From: Gammaproteobacteria bacterium
GTDB lineage: Bacteria > Pseudomonadota > Gammaproteobacteria > Pseudomonadales > Azotimanducaceae
Direction: 5' to 3'
Length of the DNA: 64,000 bases
Assembly (NCBI GenBank): GCA_002725995.1
Contig: PBRQ01000095.1
Location: 1-64,000, forward strand
Shown: piece by piece, positions 10,442 through 18,724 of the stretch
Layout: each line of letters starts with the position of its first letter
Numbering within the stretch: position 1 is the first letter of the stretch
The notes under the pieces: generated by a model
Databases searched by the model: none
Told to the model about the DNA's origin: nothing
Seen by the model: only the letters and a program-made list of their open reading frames with translations
Translations under genes and position numbers: made by a program

Positions 10442-10945
10442 ATGAACTACTGCTATTTGGATTCTCCGTTGGGTGAACTGCTGTTGGCTGGGGTGGAAGA
10501 AGGCCTCGTCTATATAGGCTTTCCTGAGGGGAAAGGTAAGGTGGCGCCAGCCAATGACTGGACCCTGCAGGAGGCCTCTTTCGCCGAAGCATCCAGACAG
10601 TTTGGCGAGTACTTCGCAGGCAACCGCGTCGAATTTGACCTATCGCTCTTGCCCCATGGGACGCCTTTCCAGCTTGAAGTTCTCGGAGCCCTGGCCAACA
10701 TCCCCTATGGGAAAACCTGTACCTATAAGGATATCGCAATCAGTATTGGCAGGGAGAAGGCAGTGCGGGCCGTGGGTGCAGCCAACGGCCGCAACCCGTT
10801 GCCCATCGTGATTCCATGTCACAGGGTAATAGGTGCAGATGGAAGCCTAACCGGATTTGGTGGGGGGTTGGCAGCAAAGAAATTCTTGCTGGAACTTGAA
10901 TCCAGACGAGGCCAGGGTCAGTTGGCAATGGACCTATCGGACTAA
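10442..10945 (+). CDS. ogt: Methylated-DNA-[protein]-cysteine S-methyltransferase
   Basis: IPYGKTCTYKDIA, NPLPIVIPCHRVIGADGSLTGFGGGL. Confidence 0.93.
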   Translation: MNYCYLDSPLGELLLAGVEEGLVYIGFPEGKGKVAPANDWTLQEASFAEASRQFGEYFAGNRVEFDLSLLPHGTPFQLEVLGALANIPYGKTCTYKDIAISIGREKAVRAVGAANGRNPLPIVIPCHRVIGADGSLTGFGGGLAAKKFLLELESRRGQGQLAMDLSD

Positions 10946-11635
10946 ACTGCTTGATCCATCTTCATGCTGGATTATTTTGCTATCCCTGTATTTTTTTCGT
11001 TTGACAACTTTTCTGAAATTTTCGAGGGACTTGTAGGGCAAATTTGTCAGCATGGAGTTGACGATGAAAGCAGGAAGTGCACCAGCAGGATCAACATACT
11101 GAATCCAGGTTAGCCGCGTATGATTTTCATCAAGCTTTTCAAGCAGGTAGGATCCGTGGGCCTCTTTAATACGGATATTCGTTGTTTCCTTGATGAAACC
11201 GGGCCTGGACTCAAGGCCAATACGGATCTTCTCGGCGTCCTCCAGGAATACCGTAGCCTTTAGAATCATATCCCTGGAAGCCGCTGGGAATGGCAGGCTA
11301 CTTACCTGGTAGATATGGCGCTCCAACAACCCTGTAGTATGCACAACCCTGCTTAGTTCGCACCTGTATATCCAGTCCACACAGGCTTCTGCATCATCGA
11401 GAAGGGAAAGGCTGCTGACCAGAGTAGCGTCCAACTCCACAACGGCTTTGAATTCCTCGTACTTTAGCCCTGCAGCCAGCCGGCTATAGACCTGGATTTC
11501 ATTCTTGTCTTTGCGAAGTTTCCAGGCTTCATTCCCCTTGTCCTCTGCCGTCACGGAGAGGCAGAGAAGTAAACTGCAAAACAGGAGGCTCGTGGGTGAA
11601 TTCATTTGAATGGGAGCCATGAAGGTGAGAGTCAA
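10934..11635 (-). CDS. START/SRPBCC-like lipid-binding domain protein (exported)
   Basis: Signal peptide; VYSRLAAGLKYEEFKAVVELDATLVSSLSLLDDAEACVDWIY, RDMILKATVF, TWIQYVDPAGALPAFIVN. Confidence 0.7.
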   Translation of the reverse strand: MTLTFMAPIQMNSPTSLLFCSLLLCLSVTAEDKGNEAWKLRKDKNEIQVYSRLAAGLKYEEFKAVVELDATLVSSLSLLDDAEACVDWIYRCELSRVVHTTGLLERHIYQVSSLPFPAASRDMILKATVFLEDAEKIRIGLESRPGFIKETTNIRIKEAHGSYLLEKLDENHTRLTWIQYVDPAGALPAFIVNSMLTNLPYKSLENFRKVVKRKKYRDSKIIQHEDGSSSLVR

Positions 11636-12909
11636 CCGGAAATTGATTCCAGCACATCGAAATAGTCAGGAAATGTTTTGCGTGTACATTCCGGATCATT
11701 GATTTGAATGGGTTGGTTACCCATGGCAGCCAGTGAAAATGACATGGCTACTCGGTGATCTCCAAAGGTATCGATATCCACCGCATTGAGATCCTCAGGC
11801 GGGTCTATGACGATGTAGTCATCACCTGTTTTTACTCCTGCGCCTAGTTTCCTTAGCCCGGTCGCCATTGCATGCATCCGGTCAGTTTCCTTGACTCGCC
11901 AGTTGTATATATTGCGGATGATGGTTGGCCCCTCGGCAAACAAGGCCACGGTTGCGACGGTCATAGCAGCGTCCGGAATGTGATTAAGGTCAACGTCGAC
12001 GCCCCTGAGTGACCCCCTATGCACCTCAATCGAGTCGCTGTTCCTGACAACGCGGGCGCCCATGCGCTCCATGACGTCTATAAATGCAAGGTCCCCCTGG
12101 ACCGAGTCCTTGCCGAGCCCCAATACTCGAACGGATCCCGCAATAGCAGCTGCACCAAAAAAATAGGATGCGGATGAGGCATCGCCTTCGATCATGTAGG
12201 ACCCGGGAGATTGATATTGTTGTCCTCCAGGGACCTGGAACATTTGATAGTCCTGGTGGGATGCGGTTACCCCGAATTTCCCCATGATGCCGAGGGTAAT
12301 ATCCAAATAAGGTTTGGATACCTGCTCACCGAGCACTTCAATTGTGCTTCCCTGGCTTGCAAGTGGCAGGCTCATCAGCAATGAAGTCAGGAACTGGCTT
12401 GAAATATTTCCCGGTATGATGACCTTTCCACCCCTAGTCTGACCTCCGATTATTCTGAGTGGTGGACAGCCATGCCTTTCCAGGTAGTGGACTTCTGCAC
12501 CAAGTTGCTCCAGGGCATCGACCAGGTGTTCGATCGGTCTTTCACGCATGTACTCATCGCCATCGATTTCAAAGACGCCCTCCATAAGAGCCAGAAGGCA
12601 GGTGAGCGGTCTAATAGCGGTACCGGCATTTCCAAGGAAAAATTGTTTATTAGCAGGAGGCTCGAATAGGTCGCCTTTACCAGTCACCTCAGCTTCGATT
12701 CCATTTTCGTCCAATTTGATGGTGGTACCCAACTGGCGAAGGGCCTCTATCATATGACTTGTATCATCGCTCCTCAGTAAATTGGTCAGCCTAGTAGTGC
12801 CATCAGCAAGAGACGAAAGCAGCAGGCCACGATTTGACAAGCTCTTGGAGCCGGGAAGAAAGACATCTCCTGATACTTTCCTGATAGGTGAGAGGGTAAT
12901 AGAGGTCAT
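11632..12909 (-). CDS. aroA: 3-phosphoshikimate 1-carboxyvinyltransferase (EPSP synthase)
   Basis: LPGSKSLSNRGLLLSSLADG, FLGNAGTAIRPLT, DGDEYMRERPIEHLVDALEQLGA, GDHRVAMSFSLAA. Confidence 0.96.
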   Translation of the reverse strand: MTSITLSPIRKVSGDVFLPGSKSLSNRGLLLSSLADGTTRLTNLLRSDDTSHMIEALRQLGTTIKLDENGIEAEVTGKGDLFEPPANKQFFLGNAGTAIRPLTCLLALMEGVFEIDGDEYMRERPIEHLVDALEQLGAEVHYLERHGCPPLRIIGGQTRGGKVIIPGNISSQFLTSLLMSLPLASQGSTIEVLGEQVSKPYLDITLGIMGKFGVTASHQDYQMFQVPGGQQYQSPGSYMIEGDASSASYFFGAAAIAGSVRVLGLGKDSVQGDLAFIDVMERMGARVVRNSDSIEVHRGSLRGVDVDLNHIPDAAMTVATVALFAEGPTIIRNIYNWRVKETDRMHAMATGLRKLGAGVKTGDDYIVIDPPEDLNAVDIDTFGDHRVAMSFSLAAMGNQPIQINDPECTRKTFPDYFDVLESISG

Positions 12910-12936
12910 GCTGTAAAGTTTTGGCCAATGTTTTGA

Positions 12937-13494
12937 TCAGTATATTCCAGCTTCGGTAAGAACTGGAGACAATCGCTCGAGAAACGTTGCCAGATCCTTC
13001 TCTACAACCTTCAAGGGGGGGGTTGCGGGTTCCTCCAGCAGGACCTGGCCAGATTCATTGTCAACACTCAGGAATAGTTCAGAATCAGGTTCTGTATTGG
13101 CAATGAACACCGTAAATGGTTGCCTACTTCGCTGCTTTGCCATGAAATGCCCCACCAGGTTTCCAATAAGCCTGTCGAAATCCTCATGATTCCACAATTG
13201 AATGAGGCTCACGTGGCCTTCCTGGCTGGTTGATTCAAGGTTTCCCGCCCAGAAAGAGCCATAGTAGGCGCTGATATCCGGGTGGATCGGTGCATCAACA
13301 GCATTGGCCAGCCCCGAAAAATCTACGGCTGGTTTCTGTACCATGGGTCGCCACAGTGTATTGCTGCCCTGCTGGCCTACTTCGCAATCAGATCGCCATT
13401 CAGGATCGAAAGGTGTGCTGAAGGCCTCGTTACCAGACATATCGAGCGCCGTCTGAAACAGGCCTGTAAGGGCAGCATTGATTTTGAGGTTCAC
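12937..13494 (-). CDS. syd: SecY-interacting protein Syd family
   Basis: Syd-like HPDISAYYGSFWAGNLE, LIQLWNHEDFDRLIGNLVGHFMAKQR, FIANTEPDSELFLSVDNESGQV. Confidence 0.75.
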   Translation of the reverse strand: MNLKINAALTGLFQTALDMSGNEAFSTPFDPEWRSDCEVGQQGSNTLWRPMVQKPAVDFSGLANAVDAPIHPDISAYYGSFWAGNLESTSQEGHVSLIQLWNHEDFDRLIGNLVGHFMAKQRSRQPFTVFIANTEPDSELFLSVDNESGQVLLEEPATPPLKVVEKDLATFLERLSPVLTEAGIY

Positions 13495-13497
13495 AGG

Positions 13498-13956
13498 CTA
13501 ATCTCGTGGCCTGCGCGGGGGTTTCCTGTCTCCAGGGAAATGAATAAGGAATCGAGACACTTTTCTTCTTTGTTCCGGCTCAAGATCCTTCAGGATCAGA
13601 ACCATCTGTTCCAGCATCGTTGATTGAAAATCACCTGAAGCCTTGTGCAAACGGCTAAGTGATTTCTGCAGGGCAACCTCATCGATTTGCTTCTTGCTGA
13701 GCAACTTTCTGAATTCAGATCTTGCAGCATTCATCTCCTCGTGAAGTGGCGCGATGGTTCTTGCATGATCTTCTAGCCTTGGTTCCAGTTCATTCCTGGT
13801 ATCTTCATCCAGACCCCTTAGTGCCCGGCCAAGCGGCGGGGCCATATCTCTGGGGTGCGGCCCGGACATGTGTCTGCCAGCAATCGCTCCAATAAAAAGC
13901 AGGTTCAGTGAAACCGAAAGCACAAATGCAATGGCGATCAGCCTGTTCTTATTCAT
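13498..13956 (-). CDS. Periplasmic Spy/ZraP/heavy-metal-sensor-like protein
   Basis: N-terminal TM, charged helical C-terminal region; position next to ECF sigma/anti-sigma pair. Confidence 0.55.
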   Translation of the reverse strand: MNKNRLIAIAFVLSVSLNLLFIGAIAGRHMSGPHPRDMAPPLGRALRGLDEDTRNELEPRLEDHARTIAPLHEEMNAARSEFRKLLSKKQIDEVALQKSLSRLHKASGDFQSTMLEQMVLILKDLEPEQRRKVSRFLIHFPGDRKPPRRPRD

Positions 13957-14389
13957 CGTTAAGTCCTATAAGGCTCGTATCATCAAGGGCAAACAGGTAT
14001 ATCTCCTCATCCCAGTTGCTTTCAGACCCAGCATCGTCCAGAAAACTGCCCATCATGCTGGCGCCAATGATCATTCCCAGGATCAGGAGCAATGAACCTG
14101 CAATAGCAGGCTGCCATATCTGCGAGCTGACATCGGGGATCAGCCAGCCAATAATTCGGTCAATCAGAGGCGCTGGCAACTGGCTAAGAATCCTCTGACC
14201 CAGTCCTGGTGGCATGCGCGTTACATATTCATCAAGGTGCTCGTCCAGTGACTGGTATTGTTGTACCAGGGAAGCGCATTCAGCATCTGAATTAAGCAGT
14301 GCTCGTGCTGCTTCTCGTTCTTCCGCGGGCCAGTTCTTTTCCCGGGTTCCGTAGGCGTCTAGTAGCTGCTGAAAACGTCTGATATTCAT
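13949..14389 (-). CDS. Putative membrane anti-sigma-like protein
   Basis: Overlaps sigma gene by 4 nt; N-terminal soluble helical region plus single TM (AGSLLLILGMIIGASMMGS). Confidence 0.5.
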   Translation of the reverse strand: MNIRRFQQLLDAYGTREKNWPAEEREAARALLNSDAECASLVQQYQSLDEHLDEYVTRMPPGLGQRILSQLPAPLIDRIIGWLIPDVSSQIWQPAIAGSLLLILGMIIGASMMGSFLDDAGSESNWDEEIYLFALDDTSLIGLNDE

Positions 14390-14940
14390 AGTTCTTGCCA
14401 GTTTGTGCTCAAGTTCTGCCTAAGTTTCCTTCGTCCCCTGGCCATCAGCGATTCGAGCGCATCAACTGAAACGCCAAGTACGCCGGCGGCATCCCTGTTC
14501 GAAAGTCCCTGATAGTGACACATTATAATGGCACTTCGCTGTCTTTCGGGGATTGTCATCATTGCAGCTTGGATGTCCATAGCCAGATCCTGTCGGATAT
14601 AGTTTTCCTCCGGGCTGCTCGATTCCTGCTCTGGATGGTCGGCTGATTCGGGGACCAGCCGGTCAGTCATGCGGAAATAATCTATACACAGGTTGTGGGC
14701 GATATTGTGCAGCCATGTGGTCAATTTTGCTAATTTGGGATTGTATTTGTGCCCATGAGTCCAAAGACGGACAAATGTCTCCTGGATAATATCATCTGCT
14801 TCCGTTGCGTTTGCCATCATTCGCATCACGTAGTTTGAAAGGGGGGGCAGATGATGTTCTACCAGCAATTGGTAGGCGGATTTATCTCCGCCTACTGATC
14901 TGCTGATTAGGTTTGCTTCGTCCACCCCTATTTGTAACAC
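14386..14940 (-). CDS. ECF-type RNA polymerase sigma factor
   Basis: DDIIQETFVRLW (region 2), IPERQRSAIIMCHYQGLSNRDAAGVLGVSVDALESLMARGRRKLRQ (region 4). Confidence 0.92.
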   Translation of the reverse strand: MLQIGVDEANLISRSVGGDKSAYQLLVEHHLPPLSNYVMRMMANATEADDIIQETFVRLWTHGHKYNPKLAKLTTWLHNIAHNLCIDYFRMTDRLVPESADHPEQESSSPEENYIRQDLAMDIQAAMMTIPERQRSAIIMCHYQGLSNRDAAGVLGVSVDALESLMARGRRKLRQNLSTNWQEL

Positions 14941-14981
14941 ATTTCAATAAGTTCATCGGCAATGAAATGTGACTCTTTCTG

Positions 14982-15491
14982 CTACCAGGTATCTCCACGC
15001 CACTTGCCTCCACGTTCCTGGCCTCGACGACCCTCTCGTTCGCGCATGTGTTTCTTTGCGCGTTTGATTTCTTTAGGGGATAGGAAGCCATCCTCGTTTT
15101 TGTCCATCCTGCTGAATATATGGGAGCGAACCTCTTCCGAGGTCACGGCGCCATCTCCGCTGCTATCCATCTCTGAGAATACCTCGTCCATATGCTCCTG
15201 CCTCTCGGCATTGCGTTCTTCCATTTTTACCCTGTGCTCAGCCATTCTGTCTGCATGCGCTTTATGTGCTTCATCCAGGGTTACCATGCCATCCCCATCA
15301 AGGTCAGCGTTTTCCAGAATTCTAGAGCCTGGGCCACCTTTTGGAGGTTGAAACTCCTCGAGGCTGATTTGTTTGTCGCCGTCAGTATCCATTTTCTCAA
15401 ACATCTGTTCACCGCGATTGGCTGCAAATGTATGGATGGAAAAGCCCAGAATGAGGGCTGGTACAACTAGTTTCAAGACTAAATATTTCAT
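14982..15491 (-). CDS. EF-hand calcium-binding exported protein
   Basis: Signal peptide; four EF-hand loops: DTDGDKQISLEEF, DLDGDGMVTLDEA, DSSGDGAVTSEEV, DKNEDGFLSPKEI. Confidence 0.88.
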   Translation of the reverse strand: MKYLVLKLVVPALILGFSIHTFAANRGEQMFEKMDTDGDKQISLEEFQPPKGGPGSRILENADLDGDGMVTLDEAHKAHADRMAEHRVKMEERNAERQEHMDEVFSEMDSSGDGAVTSEEVRSHIFSRMDKNEDGFLSPKEIKRAKKHMREREGRRGQERGGKWRGDTW

Positions 15492-15844
15492 TTATTTTTT
15501 CGCCTGGTTAATGTTGTTCACATCTTTTACGCGGTGATGCCAATAACCTGTCGATTTTTTTCGTCGTGCAAGTAAGCGATTTTCGGGTAGGCTACACAAG
15601 GCTCAAGCTAAGAGAAGTAGAGGAATTGGGGGCAAACTGGGAAATTGTTGACTTAGGTCATCGACAGGCCTGACCATCTCATAATAATGGAAGCTCCTTA
15701 GTGCCCTGGAACTCTTAGACTTACATTATGAAGGGTTTTAGCAGGGTCCTATAGGACAGTGCAAGAGCGTGTATGTATTGCAGGAAGTATCCAAATATCC
15801 GGCCCGGGGCTTATCTTGGGCGAAGTAAATAACTAGGTAACCCA

Positions 15845-17779
15845 ATGAATGACCAACTCATATCGGTCCAAGAGGTAAGCTCGGCTGCAGAAGACCTGCA
15901 GGCACGAGATGCCGCGGAACCCATTCCAGAACATATCGTCGAAATTGTCAGTGATTCTGGTGAGGGTGCCCAGAAATGTGGACAGACATTCGGCATCGTC
16001 AGTGCACGAATGGGTAACGGTGTATGGACTGTGGAAATTATACCGGCTGAAATTCAGCCGCCGGCTAGAACACCAGACGGCGCCAGTGGTATTCGAATTC
16101 GTGTCGGCGAAGACCTTATGACAAATATGGGTAATGAAGCCAACCTGGTCGTTGCCTTTAACGAGCAGGTATTAAGGTCCAGACTGGCGAGTCACGCATA
16201 CAAGGCTGGAACGATTGTGCTGCTTGACAATATGTGGGCGAGCGATTCCAGTGAGGATATCCGCACCCAGTATAGTGAAGCCTTGAATGAATTTGCCGAG
16301 TTTGGTCTTGAAGTGTATGAGTTGCCAATTCAGACGGAGTGCCTGAAAGTCGTCCCGGACCCGCGCAAGGGTAAGAATATGTTCGTGCTCGGTATGCTCA
16401 GTCACATTTATAGTCGCGACAAGGAGCAGGCGCTCAATGAAATAGCAAACATCTTTTCTCGCAAGAGTGAGAAGGTCATCTCGACCAATCATGATTTGTT
16501 CAGAGCAGGGTATTTATTTGCTCAGCAGAATGTGCCGTATCACTATGAAATAGCGCCATCGAAACTGGCAGACAAGCCCATGGTGGTTATGAGCGGAAAC
16601 CAGGCGGTGGGCCTCGGAGTTATGGCATCAGGAATGGAAATGGTCTCCATGTATCCGATTACACCAGCGACCTCTGCTTCTCATTACCTGGCGGATGACT
16701 TCCACCTTACGGGTGGATTTGTGCACCAGGCTGAAGATGAGATCGCAGCGATCGGGTTTGCCATTGGCGCATCCTATGCGGGTAAGACTGCCTGTACAAT
16801 TACATCGGGCCCCGGTATCGCACTAAAAACTGAGATGATCAGTCTGGCGTCAATGGCAGAGATACCGCTTGTTATTGTTGATGTTCAACGGGGAGGACCT
16901 TCGACCGGGTTGCCCACAAAAGTTGAGCAGGGCGATCTGCTGACGACCATGTTTGGTGCGCCCGGTGATTCACCCAAAGTCATAATAGCTGCTGCCACCA
17001 TAAGTGAATGCTTTCACTTTGTAACTCTCGCTCGAAGATTGGCGGAGTCATTCCGAATACCGGTCATCGTGTTGACGGATGCGAACCTGGCGACAGGCGT
17101 ACAGCCCTTCGAGAGACCCGATGTCACCATTGACTGGTTTGCCGCCCCCGTTGATCAATCAGACTGGGATGAGAATGTGCCGGCATATGACTGGGATGAA
17201 GAAACCGGACTGTCTGCAAGGGCTATACCGGGAATGCGAAATGGTGGCTATGTCTTGACGGGGCTGGCCCATAATCGGAAAGGTAAAATTGCCTACGATA
17301 CGACTTCCAATCAAGAGGGCAGTGACATGCGCAGCCTGAAAATGGCAACCCTGGCTGGGACTTTGAACCGCCCTGAGGTCCATGGTGAGGCGGAAGGTGA
17401 TTTGCTGATTGTCGGCTGGGGTTCGACCCTGGGAACGATTGAAGAGGCAGTCGATGTCGCTCGGGAAAATGGGCACAAGGTTTCCTCGATACATCTACGT
17501 TTCTTGTCACCACTGGAGCCTGGCCTGCGAGATATATTCAGTAAGTTCAAAAAGGTGATGACTATCGAGATCAACTATAGTGATGCGGCGAATGCGCCCC
17601 GCATCACTGAAGAGAATCGTCGCTATGCGCAACTTGCTCTGCTACTCAGGGCACATACATTGGTAGATGTCGATTGCTGGTCGGTGGTATCTGGTCATCC
17701 GCTTCAACCGGGCAATATCAGCCGCGTGATCATGGATCGGGTCGCTGAAATAGAGGGAGACAAAAAATGTTTGGACTAA
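15845..17779 (+). CDS. korA: 2-oxoacid:acceptor oxidoreductase alpha subunit (gamma domain fused N-terminally), 2-oxoglutarate type likely
   Basis: YPITPATSASHYLADDF, HQAEDEIAAIGFAIGASYAGKTACTITSGPG, VDVQRGGPSTGLPTKVEQGDLL. Confidence 0.88.
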   Translation: MNDQLISVQEVSSAAEDLQARDAAEPIPEHIVEIVSDSGEGAQKCGQTFGIVSARMGNGVWTVEIIPAEIQPPARTPDGASGIRIRVGEDLMTNMGNEANLVVAFNEQVLRSRLASHAYKAGTIVLLDNMWASDSSEDIRTQYSEALNEFAEFGLEVYELPIQTECLKVVPDPRKGKNMFVLGMLSHIYSRDKEQALNEIANIFSRKSEKVISTNHDLFRAGYLFAQQNVPYHYEIAPSKLADKPMVVMSGNQAVGLGVMASGMEMVSMYPITPATSASHYLADDFHLTGGFVHQAEDEIAAIGFAIGASYAGKTACTITSGPGIALKTEMISLASMAEIPLVIVDVQRGGPSTGLPTKVEQGDLLTTMFGAPGDSPKVIIAAATISECFHFVTLARRLAESFRIPVIVLTDANLATGVQPFERPDVTIDWFAAPVDQSDWDENVPAYDWDEETGLSARAIPGMRNGGYVLTGLAHNRKGKIAYDTTSNQEGSDMRSLKMATLAGTLNRPEVHGEAEGDLLIVGWGSTLGTIEEAVDVARENGHKVSSIHLRFLSPLEPGLRDIFSKFKKVMTIEINYSDAANAPRITEENRRYAQLALLLRAHTLVDVDCWSVVSGHPLQPGNISRVIMDRVAEIEGDKKCLD

Positions 17780-18720
17780 AATCAGATTGGTCTCTAAATG
17801 CCAATGATCGCTATTTTACGCTGGATGACTATGCTCGCTCGTTACCTAGATGGTGTACGGGTTGCGGGGATCTGGGCATTCTTGCAGCTATTCATCGGGT
17901 ATGCCGGGAAAATCAGATACTGCCGGAAAATATGGTTTCCGTCTCTGGAATCGGCTGTTCAAGCCGCCTGCCACACTACATGAATGGATACGGATTTCAC
18001 GGTCTACACGGTCGTGCACTACCCGTTGCCTGTGGTGTGAAATCAAGGCGACCTGACCTGGACATCTGGGTTGCTACCGGTGATGGTGACTGTTTCTCTA
18101 TTGGCGCTGCTCACTGGGTTCATGCGCTGCGATACAACATGGACATAACGGTTCTCGTTTTTGATAATGGGATCTATGGCTTGACTAAAAAGCAGACCTC
18201 TCCAACAACACCGGAAGAGTATCTGACTAACACACATCCAACTGGAGCCCTGCTTCCACCCCTGAACCCGCTCACGGTTTCACTCGGAGTTTCGAACATT
18301 TCCTTTGTGGCGCAGATGGTGGATTGGAATCCTCCCTTGCTGTACGAGACTATTAAGGCTGCCCACGATCACAAGGGAACGAGCTTCGTTCGTATTATTC
18401 AGAGATGCCCGGTATATATGGAATCCTTGAATCTTGAGATGATGGATGATCCTACAAACCTGTTGCTACTCCATCATGAGAACGGAATTCCTGTACCAGA
18501 AGGTGTTGATCGTCTGTTCGAAAATCAGCTTGAGCATGACCCATCAAACCTTCCTGCTGCTCTGGGCATTGCAGCGGATAGGTCAAAAATGCCGGTCGGA
18601 TTGTTATACCGAAATGACGAGGCACTTTGCTACGACGAGCTTTCCAGCGTCGGTTTGGATATGAGCTACGAAGAGAAGCTGGCTGGCGTCAACACTGCTC
18701 TTGACAAATTTTCGGTCTAA
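17767..18720 (+). CDS. korB: 2-oxoacid:acceptor oxidoreductase beta (TPP) subunit
   Basis: PRWCTGCGDLGILAAIHR, SGIGCSSRLPHYMNGYGFHGLHGRALPVACGVK, ATGDGDCFSIGAAHWVHALRYNMDITVLVFDNGIYGLTKKQTSPT. Confidence 0.92.
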   Translation: MFGLKSDWSLNANDRYFTLDDYARSLPRWCTGCGDLGILAAIHRVCRENQILPENMVSVSGIGCSSRLPHYMNGYGFHGLHGRALPVACGVKSRRPDLDIWVATGDGDCFSIGAAHWVHALRYNMDITVLVFDNGIYGLTKKQTSPTTPEEYLTNTHPTGALLPPLNPLTVSLGVSNISFVAQMVDWNPPLLYETIKAAHDHKGTSFVRIIQRCPVYMESLNLEMMDDPTNLLLLHHENGIPVPEGVDRLFENQLEHDPSNLPAALGIAADRSKMPVGLLYRNDEALCYDELSSVGLDMSYEEKLAGVNTALDKFSV

Positions 18721-18724
18721 CGAG

